A stretch of 64,000 nucleotides of DNA, taken from Aphrophora alni. Lineage: Eukaryota; Arthropoda; Insecta; Hemiptera; Aphrophoridae. Location of the stretch: positions 73,043,638 through 73,107,637 of the forward strand of contig OY740765.1 in NCBI GenBank assembly GCA_963513935.1, read 5' to 3'. The notes below the pieces were generated by a model, which ran no database searches, was not told the DNA's origin, and saw nothing but the letters and a program-made list of their open reading frames with translations. Positions within the stretch are counted from its first letter, which is position 1; every line of letters starts with the position of its first letter. The translations under genes and the position numbers were made by a program. Shown here piece by piece: positions 1 to 10,364 of this stretch.

Positions 1-1685
1 TTATATCCATTCTAGGAAATGATCCTCTGAACTTTCAGACCGGTTTGCGATATTCAGTGTCTAGACAGTCTTGAAGAATCCGATCTTTATTTTTATACAA
101 TCTTGTCGTTTTTGATATAACTGTAAAGAGGAGGTTTCAATGTTTAACCTTGTATTTGAAACACATCTGTACAATGAAAAATACAAAGGCTGTAGTACTT
201 TATAAAACGTAGAATAACCTCAAATTTGTTACTTCGATCTCGCAAGATTTTTGCCGATGTGGAAATTTCAATGTGCAATAGCTTTGTGTTTTTATAGTGA
301 ATATAAGTTTCATTAAGTGATTTTTTTATTATAATTTGTTTATACAACTTAAAATAAATGTGTCAATGTTTGTAGAGTGTAGTTATGAGTGATAATTCAT
401 ATTTTCGGCCTAGTCTAGCCAAATCTAGTACTAGTCAGACCTAGTTCTAGATTTGCTATTGGAACTTTTAGTTTCAAGAAACCATTTATTTATTATAATA
501 TGTATATACATAATATATAAATGTATCTACAACTTATAATAAATGTGTCAATGTTTGTAGAGTGTATTTATTAGTGATATTTCATATTTTTGGTTTTTTT
601 TTCACAGCCCTAACCTCAACGTCTAGGCTATTGTGAAGGTAGATTTTTATCATAAATGACCCATGTCTAATGAAAATTTTCAAAATAGATTTTTCTTTTT
701 AGCAACTTTTATCCACAAATATATTACAAATATGTAGTAACTGTTGAAAATATTTTTAAAAAAATTTTGTAGGATTTACATTACCATTTCTGTGAAATTC
801 TTGCCTGCGCTACTCTCGGATTTTTTGGTATTTCACATATAAACTCCAAATGTTTTACATCTAACTTTTTTTCCACTAGACAGCTAAATTATATGCACCT
901 TTCTAAATATAATAATATATAGAATTTGTGTTTTCCATACATATTACTATTTTTGGTAAATTTTTGAAAAGAAAAGAATAAAGTTACTTTTTTTTAAAAA
1001 AATGGTAATTTCTTTTTGAAAATGTAACAAATGTTTTTTTTTCTCTTCTAAATATATTCACAAATATATTACAAACCTGTTTTAATAATTGAAAAAATTC
1101 CAAAAATTTTTTTATTATGGTGTACATTACCATTTCTGTGAAATTCTTGCCTACGCTACTTTCCGATTTTTGGCCATTTTACATAAAAACTACAAATGTT
1201 TTACATCTAACTTTTTTTTTCACTACATACCTAAAATCTATGCACCTTTCTGAATATAATGACTTATAGAAGTTCTGTATAAAATATATTTTACTATTTT
1301 TAATGTTTTTTTGAAAAAATAAAGTGAAAATTCAGTTTTTACGTAAAATAATTTTTTTTAATTTTAAAAATATAACATTTTTTTTTTTTTTTTTCCTAAA
1401 TATATTCACAAATAGTAAACAAAACTTTTGTATATCTTAGAAAAAGGTGGTAAGCTTTTGATTTTGGGTGAATCAGCTTTTTCTTGAAAAATGATAACGT
1501 CGTTTTTGACATGTAACATACTTACTCCAAAACCGTTAGAAAAATTTTTTTTTTTTTTTACATAGATGAATTCTATGCATCTTTCTGAGAAAAATGATGT
1601 CTTATAAGTTAGGTTTTGTGTAAAATTAATATTTTTTATTAATTTTTTAAGAAAATAAAACCTTTAACATTGAACAGTTGGAGGG
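1..1685 (+). mobile_element. piggyBac-like element, end relic (non-coding terminal region)
   Basis: Reverse complement of this stretch matches the terminal region of the element at 19047-24021. Shared blocks include the run around 1440-1640 (acttttgtatatcttag, catgtaacatacttactcc, gaattctatgcatctttctgag) and the run around 660-800. The end at 1685 reads ...ggaggg followed by TTAA (1686-1689). Reversed, this gives TTAA-CCCTCCAACTGTTCAATGTTAA, closely matching TTAA-CCCTAGAACTGGTGTATGTTAA at the intact copy. About three diverged units of roughly 346 bp are visible (for example tgtgaaattcttgcct at 791 and 1137). No transposase is visible. Homology is clear from about 600 to 1685; 1-600 is assigned with less confidence. 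Strand is that implied for the missing transposase. Confidence 0.65.
339..594. repeat. two spaced copies of a ~60-bp unit
   Basis: The block around aataaatgtgtcaatgtttg at 355 recurs at 539, about 184 bp later, with its flanks (tacaactta before, gtgata-ttcatattttt after). Only two copies are visible. It may be part of the internal repeats of the neighbouring piggyBac-like relic. Confidence 0.55.
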
Positions 1686-1867
1686 TTAACACACAAATGA
1701 TGGCAAATGTCCGAAAAATGTATAATAATAATAGATTGGCATAGTTTTTATTCATGTATCATTAAAAAATTTGCATCTACTATTATTATTCTAGTTAATA
1801 TTAACTGGCCTATATCGTAGTGTACTGGTTGGATGAGAGTTTCCGAAAATCAATTGTAATTGAAACA

Positions 1868-2095
1868 CCAAAGCGGCAGCGAGTCAAACGACTTTGTCGA
1901 TAACGGTATCCCATTGTCGGCGACGTAAAAACACCGCGGCACCAAAGCAGCGGCGAGTCAAACGACTTTGTCAATATCGGTATCGCATTGTCGGCGGCAC
2001 CAAAGCAGCGGCGAGTCAAATGACTTTGTCGATGGCGGTATCCCATTGTCGGCGGCATAAAAACACCGCGGCATTGGCACCTGTCGGTATAGCAG
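1868..2095. repeat. GC-rich minisatellite, 58/74-bp units
   Basis: Units begin with gagtcaaa-gactttgtc at 1881, 1955 and 2013, giving spacings of 74 and 58 bp. The longer form carries an extra block containing aaaaacaccgcggc. The region is strikingly GC-rich against its AT-rich surroundings. Open frames on both strands here are by-products of the repeat and look nothing like a known protein, so I do not call a gene. Confidence 0.8.
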
Positions 2096-2404
2096 ACATA
2101 CACAGACAAAAACGTTTGATGGGCCGCTTTTTTCCCACAAATCAATTTAGTATAGCCTACATTATGAAAAATATAACATTTCTTTTCAGTTTTCTTGGAA
2201 GCGTGTGTTGGTTTCGTTTGAGAAGCGGTTAAATGTGTCAAAAGACTAGACAGAGGGGAATCTGTAAAAAAGTTTTGTAGTGTTTAATTTTTCATGTTTG
2301 ATGTATAATATACATAACATAATATATACGATACATTTATGTACAATAAAATGAGTTGCAATAACATCTTTATTGCATAATTTTTAGTGCTACCTAATTA
2401 AATA

Positions 2405-2516
2405 AGCTTTCTTTGAACGAAAACCGATTTTTCACGGGAACCTCGGATTAACCGGTCAAACGGGCAACCCGCCCGGGTGTCAGTCCCGACTAGACTGGTT
2501 AAGAGGGGTTCTACTG
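2405..2516 (-). mobile_element. terminal fragment of a DNA transposon, pogo/Tigger-like
   Basis: Read on the minus strand from 2516 the sequence begins CAGTAGAACCCCTCTTAACC, then a GC-rich stretch, then a reference to ...GGTTAATCCGAGG. The CAGTnGAACCCC start next to TA resembles ends of pogo/Tigger-type elements. No transposase and no matching opposite terminus were found nearby. Family assignment rests on general likeness only. Confidence 0.35.
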
Positions 2517-2539
2517 TATTATTATTCTAGTTAATATGT

Positions 2540-2985
2540 TAAGATAATTAGTTTAGGGATGATTATATTGTAAACTTTAAAACATCTTTGTATGTTAGAG
2601 GATTGGGCCTTCCCCGCTCCAGGTAACAGTACAGGTGTTTGAACTGTCAACCCTATTGTTGATAGGTTAATGCACCAGAGGAGTGGGGTAGGGAAACTGG
2701 TAACTTAGTTGTAAATAGTTTTAATTTAGTCTTTGTTAAGATTCCCTCTGAAGATGACAACTTTGTTGTTGTAATAGCTATAAGGGTCTAATAGGAATAT
2801 ACATTTTACTTTTGACAAAAAATTTAGTTTTTTGTTATTTTGTTTATTCCCAAGTGTGGTAAGTGACTTTTGAAAGTGTATCTGTACATATTGTCACCAC
2901 AGTGCTCTGGTCTTTGTTTACAACTAAGTAATAAAACTTATCTAGTAGCTTATATATAATATACAGTTCACTATTAGGCAGAAAT
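2540..2985. other. no gene seen between repeats
   Basis: AT-rich, with a moderately GC-richer patch at 2600-2700 (ttccccgctccagg, agaggagtggggtaggg). A small inverted motif, gacaactttgttgttgt, lies at 2755. Part may be the 3' untranslated tail of the LINE whose coding region ends at 3044 on the minus strand; I could not place its poly(A) end. Confidence 0.3.
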
Positions 2986-3043
2986 TAGCCCACTGATTAA
3001 ATCCACTGGATATCCACAGTAGAACTGCAGGAAATAAGTATCA

Positions 3044-4298
3044 TCACTGCACTAAATCTTCAAGCTTGGTTCTCTTAAGTCTCCTTATTACACTGTTGGT
3101 ATTCAAGATCTGGAGCACAACTGGATTTTCATGATTAGTGAGCTTCTTTGAATGCCTGATTGCCATGATTTTAATCTCCTCATTTACCGTGTTCATCTTT
3201 AAATCATCATTCCTAATATACCAAGGGGCGTTAACAATTCCTCGTAGCACCTTGTTTTGGAAGTTTTGAATAATTTTAATATTGGACTTCTTGGTGCAAC
3301 CCCAAAGTTGCAAACCATACCTCCAGATTGGTTGCAAAATCTGCTTATACAATAGTAATTTGTTGTGCATGTTAAGTTGGGAACTTCGTCCAATCAGCCA
3401 ATACATTTTCCTATACTTGATAGCTAGCTCATCTTTTTTCTTCTTAACATGCACTTTCCATTTCAATTTAGCGTCAAGTGTCATACCAAGATACTTAGCC
3501 TCATTTTCATATGGGATTTCTTGTTTGTTTAAGTAAACTGTTATCTTCTTCATTTTCCTGTTTGTAAAATTTACATGAGTTGATTTTGTTACATTTAATT
3601 TAATGTGCCACTTTTTTGTCCAAGCATTAACTTTGTTGACCGCATTTTGTAGCTTACCAGGTGCTTCTTCTACCGTATTCCCTACAGCCAGAATAGCGGT
3701 ATCGTCGGCAAAGGTGGCCGTTGTGGTGTTGATTTAGTGGTATGTCACTGGTATACAGTAAGTACAGTATTGGTCCAAGAACACTACCCTGGGGTACTCC
3801 AGCTGATATTTTTTTGAAGTCAAAGTATTCGCTTCCATGTTTAACTCTAAACAGTCTGTCAGATAAATAAGACTGTAGGATTTCATAGGACTGTTTTGGT
3901 AAGTCACGTCGCATCTTATAGTTTAACCCAGCGTGCCAGACTTTATCAAATGCTTGAATAACATCAAGAAATACGCTAGAGCATACTTTCTTTCTTTCTA
4001 GTGTGTCTTCTATTATTTTAACTATCCTGTGTACTTGGTCAATTGTAGAATGTTTGTGTCTGAAGCCAAATTGATGATTTGGGATCAGATTTCTTTCCTT
4101 TAGTATTGGGTTCAATCGGCTTAACAGCAGTCTCTCAAACACTTTGGATATTACTGAGAGCAGTGATATAGGCCGATAAGATTTTTTGTCATTAGGATCT
4201 TTTCCTGGCTTGAGAATCATTATAACTTCTGCCACTTTCCATTGTCTTGGTACATATTTTAGTCTAATAACAGCATTTATGATATACAAAAGCTTCAT
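3044..4298 (-). pseudogene. LINE ORF2, reverse transcriptase and C-terminal region (broken)
   Basis: RNA-directed DNA polymerase part of the Jockey-type ORF2. The first frame (3654-4298) begins inside the family's RYxPxQWKxAEVIMILKPGK region. It continues through SYRPISLLS, FGFRHKHST, the first catalytic-Asp motif FLDVIQAFDKVWH, and AGVPQGSVLGPILYLLYTSD. A frameshift near 3730 then separates it from the second catalytic motif, which reads FADDTAILA in another frame at about 3700-3725. The frame 3044-3553 holds the C-terminal part (KYLGMTLDAKLKW, ILQPIWRYGLQLWGC). All catalytic aspartates are present in one frame or another, so the damage is frame-level and fairly recent. The expected linker to the endonuclease is absent, suggesting an internal deletion near 4300. 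Confidence 0.88.
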
Positions 4299-4303
4299 TA
4301 ATG

Positions 4304-5223
4304 CTATGTTAGCTTCCTGACTTCAGCCGGATAGATGAAGTTAGTTTTACCATTCATAGTTGCTTTGGTGGTTGGTGTATTCCTCCTGTGCGGCACTCTG
4401 TATGTTACCCACAAGCAGGTCAACTTCTTTCTCATCTGCTCAAATGTTTTAAGTGGCACCTGTAGTACAGTGCGACTTTCTACTACACCCCTAAATCCAT
4501 CCCAGTTGGTTTTGTAGTTAGTGAGCCTGGGTGGAATTTCGTTTTGGAGCATGGTTTCATTTATTGTTAAGACTACAGGTGAATGATCTGATAAGAGGTC
4601 GTTGTTGTGTTCAACACGTGTAGAGTTTGTGGAGAATCCCTTAGTTATGAAAAAATCTATAACATCTGGCACTTTCTTGGCATCAGCAGGCCAGTATGTA
4701 GGTATTCCTGTAGAATGGAAGTCACATTTTACTTCCATGCCTGCTTCAAAGAGTACTTTTCCTTTAGTATTGGTCAGTCTTGTGAACCCCAATGTGCATT
4801 TTTGGCATTAAAGTCTCCGCCAATGACAAATTTGCTACCAATAAATTTGAATAAGTCTAAGTAATTGCTTTTTTTAAATATATATCGTGGAGGACAGTAA
4901 ATTGCTGTGATGTTAAATTTAAAGCTCTTAGTTTGGACAGTAACAGTAGTAGCCTGTATGGATTCAGATTCCATTTGTATATTTTCTGTGTGTTTTAATG
5001 ACTCTTTAATAATTATAGCCGACCCTCCTCTTGCTTTGTTGGAAGGATGAATAGTGTGGTATATTCTATATCCTTTCATTTTAGTGTAGGATTGTTTAGT
5101 AAAATGAGTCTCTGAAATTAAACAAATGTCTATTTTTTCGTTCCAAAGGAATACCTCCAGCTCCTGCAATTTGTGCAAGAGCCCATTCGCATTCCATGTT
5201 GCAATTCTGAGACCACAGTTCAT
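4304..5223 (-). pseudogene. LINE ORF2, AP-like endonuclease (frameshifted)
   Basis: N-terminal endonuclease of the LINE; in intact relatives it nicks target DNA to prime reverse transcription. The first frame (4774-5223) starts MNCGLRIATWNANGL and carries ISETHF, GGSAIIIK, AIYCPPR and the metal-site motif IGGDFNAKNAHWGS. A frameshift around 4780-4790 moves the reading to a second frame (4304-4792). That frame holds DVIDFFITKG and the catalytic SDH motif in LLSDHSPVVLTI. It ends at a stop at 4304 just after PAEVRKLT, where the linker to RT should begin. All three signature regions of the endonuclease fold are recognisable. Assignment to the exonuclease-endonuclease-phosphatase family is secure. 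Confidence 0.88.
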
Positions 5224-5501
5224 TTACTTTTTCTAGACTTATTTTTATCTTTGTTGATCTCAAGTTTGTCCAATCTGCTGATTATCATTTTATTTGTTTC
5301 ATTTTGTTCATCCAGTCTACTAAGGATGAGAGCAAGAGTTTCTGTAATATACTTCTCATTTTCACTAGGAATAGCTTGAGTTACTTGTGCAAATGTTTTT
5401 TGGTTAGAGCAACTGGGCTCATTTTCTTTGAATTCACTGTTTCTTGCCCTGTTATAAAAAACTCTGGGTGTCTGCTGAGTCCTTTGTCTTCGGGTTAGAT
5501 T

Positions 5502-6623
5502 TTACTTGCGTCTTTTTTGGAGTTCTTTGGCAACCTCGCATCCTCTATAGTTGGCACGGTGTGCTCCCTTGCAATTGATGTACTTGGGGGCAATTTGTTT
5601 ATTTTTATCATAGTTTATTGTCAGGTGTTTTCCAGCACATCTAACACAATATGGTTCTTTCTGGCAATATGCTTGAGTATGGTTATACCCTTGGCATCTC
5701 TTACATTGTGGTGTGAGTTTGGAGTTTATCCTCAACGGTTCCATTTTTACAATTTGATTGAGAATTGACCTGATTTCATAAATTTTCTTGATATTTTCTT
5801 TGTTTTCAAATGTTAGCATTAAAATTGGGAGTCCTCTATTAACTACAGTTTGCTCACCTCTTGCATTAGCTTGTTTTTCATTTCTGAGTATATTAACTGC
5901 ATCGAGGATTTTATAACCTCTGTTTGCCAGGTCTTCCTTTATATCTTCCACTGCACATGGCGCATGGATGCCTCTAGCAATAACCCTTATTGGCCTATCA
6001 TTTTTATTTTCATATGTGTACCATTGCAGGTTATTTTCCTTCAGTTTCTTCGCTAGGACTCTATAAGTGTCTGAATCCCCCACATTGATTTTAAATACAT
6101 TGTTATTCATTGTAGTAACCTTGTATTCTTTATCAGTGACTGATTTAAGTATTGATTGTAAATTCTTATAGTCCATTATTCCTGTCACGTTGATTGGTGG
6201 TGGTTGATGTTCTTTCAACTTCTTTGTTCTCACTTCATTTTATTTCTTCTGTCATAGTTGTTAGATCTACAACTTCAGTTGAGTATTTCGCTTTCCTTTT
6301 TTTTTGGGCGGTCTTTTTCTTTTAAGGATCCAGTCTGTTTCTCTGCTTAATTCGTCTTAATCAGACTGGTATTCCAAACCATTATCTGCAGTAGTCTCAG
6401 TGATCCCGGTTTGTTCTTTACTGGTACTTGGGCCTGTGTCACCTTTATTCCCTTTTTTGTGTTCTGCGATTTCTTTCTTAAGTTCATCACAAAGTGCTAT
6501 CATCTCACTAAGTTTGATCCGAAGCAAGGTGTTTTCTTCTTCATTATTTTTATCTCTTTCTGACCTCTTTGGAGGAGTTCTAGCTGTCGTTCGACTCCTT
6601 ACAAACGCACTATCATTGAACAA
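5502..6623 (-). pseudogene. LINE ORF1, Gag-like nucleic-acid-binding protein (broken)
   Basis: ORF1 of the same LINE. The N-terminal frame (6357-6623) is charged and includes a possible coiled-coil stretch (LLRIKLSEMIALCDELKKEI). It ends in an in-frame stop at 6357. The main frame (5502-6233) contains the Gag-like region (YTYENKNDRPIRVIARGIH) and C-terminal zinc knuckles. The first knuckle is complete (CKRCQGYNHTQAYC). The second (CVRCAGKHLTINYD) and third (INCKGAHRANYRGC) each lack one cysteine. A lysine-rich segment between 6240 and 6350 links the two frames but needs a frame change in an A-rich run. In family members this protein packages the element RNA. The stop codon at 5502 lies about 280 bases upstream of the ORF2 start. 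Confidence 0.85.
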
Positions 6624-6900
6624 TAGTTGGCCCCCACAGAATCCTTGGGACCGACCTCCTCAGAGGGTGGATTTTCCAGTTTTCCTGGCCTGCCACCTGG
6701 GGTATTATTTTTCATACGTTTATCCATTGCTCATGACTTTAATTTGGACTCTTCTGACAGGGTTACCATACCTAAAGAGAAGCTGATGTAGGATCCTCAG
6801 CCCCCCAAATTTCTTGAATGAACGGTTTCCTAGAAGATGGATAGGCTGACGTCGTGTAATAGAGTGGCCGACTCGTTCACCATATCTAAGTCCACTAGAT

Positions 6901-7262
6901 TTTTTCTTTTAGGGGTTCTTAAAAAGTCAAGTTTATGAAACGAGACCACAAAACATCGATAAGCTAAGAGAAAGGATTGTATATTTTTGTCATCTGGTTT
7001 ACACCACAGATGTTAGAAAACGTGAGGAAAGCCTTTGAATCAATACTATACTTTTGTCAGGAAGTGAATGGTGGTCATTTTGAGCAGATAATCTGACTAT
7101 AAAACAGTTTAATCTTTAGCATTAGTCCAGTTGGAAATGTAAATAGAAATTTCTTTTTTATTGATCCAACTAATTGTAAAAGTGCTTTTTAAAAGGAAGA
7201 TATTTCACTTACCCTATGTTGCATACATTTAAAAAATGTAAAACAGTACTTCATTTTAAAGA
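6901..7262. other. no gene seen
   Basis: AT-rich spacer between the LINE 5' side and the 382-bp tandem repeat. No open frame resembles a known protein. Confidence 0.4.
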
Positions 7263-7264
7263 TC

Positions 7265-7621
7265 TAATTTAACCTAAACCCATACCGTAGTATGGTATCC
7301 CATAATCTGCTAACAATAACCATTGACACTAGTTTGTTCTACTAAAATCTCTCCAAACATTTTTGGCTGCCATTTGTTATAGTCATTAAAAAAAATTTTT
7401 AGCACACCATTGATTTTGTCTTTTAAGACCTTTAAAATCAGGGGTAGCAAGATGAGGGTTACTATTGAAAGTTTTAAAGTTACCCCCTGCAACCCCTACT
7501 TCGAGGCGGGGGATGAAACTCTAAACTACTATATCTTATGGAAAGATGTGCCAAAGTTTAATAGGTTATTTTTAAAAATTAAAATACTAAGTGGAGGGGT
7601 GTGTGGGACTTTTTGGACATG

Positions 7622-7652
<31 letters not shown>

Positions 7653-8030
7653 AACCTAAACCCATACCGTAGTACGGTGTATACCATAATTTGCAAACAA
7701 TAACCATTAACAGTAGTTTGTGCAACTAAAATCTCTCCAAACATTTCTGGCTGCCATTTGTTATAGGGTCATCGAAAAAAAAATGTAAGCACAACATTGG
7801 TTTTGTCTTTTAAGACCTTTAAAATCAGGGGTAGCAACATGAGGGTTAATATTGAAAGTTTTAAAGTTACCCCCTGCAACCCCTACTTTGAGGCAGAGGA
7901 TGAAACTCTAAACTATGTAAAAAACTACTATATCTTATGCCAGAAAGATGTGCAAAAATTTAATTGGTTATTTAAAAAAGTAAAAATATTAAGTGGGGGT
8001 GTGGGACTTGGACACACGGTATATATATAT
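7265..8030. repeat. tandem duplication, ~382-bp unit, two copies
   Basis: The segment starting aatttaacctaaaccc at 7267 recurs at 7648. Long blocks correspond throughout, including aagacctttaaaatcaggg and gttaccccctgcaacccc. The copies are separated by a (TA)n run at 7621-7647 and the second ends near another short (TA)n at 8020. Open frames on both strands in this unit have no recognisable protein signature. The second copy has small insertions, so the duplication is not recent. Confidence 0.85.
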
Positions 8031-8530
8031 ACTATGAACTAAAGAACTGTTTAAGATGTAATATAATATTACTTCTAAGATCTACATACAAGAAAAAGTA
8101 AAAATACTCAGTTTTTTTAAACTATTTCTACACAAATCATGATTGTTCAAATGAACCATATTTCTTACTGCTTGTTTCTGAAAACAAAAGACCCTTTGGG
8201 TCATCATGTTTGATAGTTATCTAAACTGGAAAACACAGATTAAAGAATTTGCTAAAAATATATTAATATTGTTTTGTAATGTATTTTTATTGAAATGCCA
8301 TATTAAAAATGTTCTACTACTATTCTAATTTTCACTTGATATTAAAGATGGAATTTCGTTATGTGGATCTTTATTTTCGGTTAATAAATTGTTCATTTTC
8401 AGAAAATAATATATCATGATTAATAGATATTTCAATCTTCTTGTAAGACTGTTTTTAAAAGACTTAACATATTAATAGTTACACTTTCTTTATATTAGAA
8501 ACCGCTACTAATATTTATAATTACTTGTTG

Positions 8531-8824
8531 TTACATGCATCCAGTGTTATTCAACATGGACAGCACGATGTATCTCATATAGTTACGCAGGATGACCAGA
8601 AGTTTTTTATTCATTAAAATGACACTCGTCCGTGTTCTGTCTTGATTTGGCATCTCAAGGTATTTTATCAGTTTATTTCTCACTTGGTTGTTGTTGTTGA
8701 AAGCGGATTCAAGAATGATGTGTTTTGTCGTTTCTGTTGCATTTCTCTTGCATAAAGAGGAGTCATCCAGGTAAAACCGTTGTAGACATATACTTGAAAT
8801 GAGTAACACTTGTGGAAACTTCAA
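8531..8824 (-). pseudogene. C-terminal fragment of a LINE ORF2 (RNase H/Cys-His tail), relic
   Basis: The 97-residue frame contains SSLCKRNATETTKHIILE, which resembles the CxxC...ET-EHIL-EC tail common at the C-terminus of insect LINE ORF2 proteins; the second cysteine of the expected pair is missing. It is followed by a helical tail. No RT or endonuclease is attached. I infer a 5'-truncated and decayed LINE insertion. A short stand-alone host protein is less likely. Confidence 0.4.
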
Positions 8825-8980
8825 TCACCAAATAAAAGAAACACAATTTTTCACAACAAACACTTTATTTGTAACAAGTCAATGTTTCAATGGCTAAGTC
8901 ATCATCTTCAGTAACAATATTACAAAAACTTTGCTCCCATCATCTTCAGTAATAATATGTATAAAAACTTTGTGCCCTAA
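8825..8980. repeat. short tandem copy of a ~40-bp unit
   Basis: catcatcttcagtaa-aatat-acaaaaactttg occurs at about 8900 and again at 8939, preceded by gtttcaatggctaagtcatc. The arrangement could be the 3' tail of a retroelement in reverse orientation; no coding region supports that. Confidence 0.35.
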
Positions 8981-9309
8981 ATTTGAGAGACACAAAGGTT
9001 CTACACATGTAACAACGAAAAATGGAGACTTAGTCATTATAATGTCTTCAAATGAAGTATTTGATGTGGAACTTAGTGTGTTTTATTTTATTGGTAGGTG
9101 TAGATTTTGTTCAGTATAATTAACATTTTGTTCAGTATGATTTATTCTAATTCTAGCAATAAATATTTCTGTATTTCTTGGTACGATGCTGTATATTTCA
9201 AAATCATTCGTTTACTTCTGAATTTCACAAATATTCACAGACCATCTACAGCTAGAACTCCTTGAATATGATTCAGTCATTAAGAGTTTTGAGTTTCATG
9301 TTTGATTTT

Positions 9310-9925
9310 TTCCCCTTGCTGTTAAAAGCAAAAAAACCTCTCGGTCATCATAGCTTTATAAAAAAAATTAGAAAAAAGAACTTGAAATAAAAACCTCTAG
9401 CTCTCAAATACTCTAATAGCATCAGGGTCGGAAGAGAAAAAGAGTTTGTCAAGAGAGACCTGATGGGAAAGATTAAAGAGAGGGATCTAATACAAGATCA
9501 CATGGGAAAATGTGTAAATCCAGTTAGGATCCTCGGAATTGCCACACATACACTCACTATAAGTGAGTCCCTGAGGGTTTCATGTTTGATATAATCTGTA
9601 CCAGTTCTCTGATATTTCATTCTGTGATATATTACAGTGACAAACATACAGTAGATCCAGCTAGGACCCTCGGAATTGCCACTCACTTACTCACTATAAG
9701 TGAGCACCTGAGGGTTTCATGTTTGATATAATCTGTACCAGTTCTCTGATATTTCATTCTGTGATATATTACAGTGACAAACATACAGTAGATCCAGCTA
9801 GGACCCTCGGAATTGCCACTCACTTACTCACTATAAGTGAGCACCTGAGGGTTTCATGTTTGATATAATCTGTACCAGTTCTCTGATATTTCATTCCGTG
9901 ATATATTACAGTGACAAGAATACTT
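9310..9925 (+). repeat. dispersed repeat with an expanded 137-bp tandem tail
   Basis: The body at 9330-9530 (aaaacctct-ggtcatca, ggaagagaa, caagatcacatg, tgtaaatccagttagga) recurs at 40965-41165 and, reversed, in part at 56230-56345. Its tail is amplified here: cctcggaattgccac starts at 9531, 9668 and 9805, an exact 137-bp period for about 2.9 copies. Each unit has an inverted motif around cactcactta-taagtgag. The later copies are nearly identical, so the expansion is recent. It is likely a non-autonomous transposable element of unknown class. Confidence 0.75.
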
Positions 9926-10364
9926 GTTTATGTATAGTATGGAGTACATAGTTTATTTTTTGGATATAACAGAAAAATGATGATGGTTTATAAGTTGAAG
10001 TTGCATGTATAGATAATATGGAGTCAGCTAGTATGCAAATGTTCCTGTCTGATAGATAGCTACATATCTAGAGAAGTAAAACTATTGCCATTAATTTCAA
10101 AGCTAGATGATAGCAAATATGAGATAACATATTGTACATTTAAATTAAGTGTATAGACACTTGAAGTAAAAAAATGCTATTTGTTAAGTTTCATAAACCA
10201 TCTGCATAAATGTGAAGACAGTTGTGAAATTTTGATTCTATCACCTCCATGGTAGCTTCTCTTATTATATGAGTATCCATACTGGCTGGTTAATGTTAGG
10301 CCAATGGAGCTGAGTGATCCTGTGCTGGCTAATTGAAGTTGAGGTGACTGGAGTTTTGTCAAAT
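9926..10364. other. no gene seen
   Basis: AT-rich spacer. A minus-strand open frame at 10177-10362 has no recognisable feature. Confidence 0.35.

Larger units (their letters stand above)
1781..2537. repeat. segment bounded by identical 21-bp direct repeats
   Basis: The 21-bp sequence at 1781-1801 (tattattattctagttaata plus t) is repeated exactly at 2517-2537. It brackets about 715 bp holding a GC-rich minisatellite and a DNA-transposon-like end. This could be a target-site or recombination duplication around one composite insertion, or the result of a local duplication. The sequence is low in complexity, so chance is not fully excluded. Confidence 0.5.
2990..6900 (-). mobile_element. Jockey-clade non-LTR retrotransposon, degenerate
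   Basis: A two-ORF LINE on the minus strand. ORF1 (5502-6623) has CCHC zinc knuckles. ORF2 (3044-5223) has an apurinic-type endonuclease, then reverse transcriptase and its C-terminal region. The endonuclease start (LRIATWNANGL) and the RT motif YRPISLL...AFDKVWH...GVPQGSVLGP are typical of the Jockey clade. Several frameshifts and at least one internal stop make it non-functional. About 200 residues expected between endonuclease and RT appear missing near 4300. The upstream region to about 6900 is probably 5' UTR. Both outer limits are estimates, because neither a poly(A) tail nor target-site duplications were identified. Confidence 0.85.

Noticed and set aside
1810..2241. Overlapping open frames on both strands (up to 143 codons)
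   Set aside because: They lie in a GC-rich tandem repeat; the proteins repeat themselves with the DNA period and match no family.
7310..8042. Four open frames of 60-81 codons on both strands
   Set aside because: All come from the duplicated 382-bp unit, in both orientations, without any protein motif.
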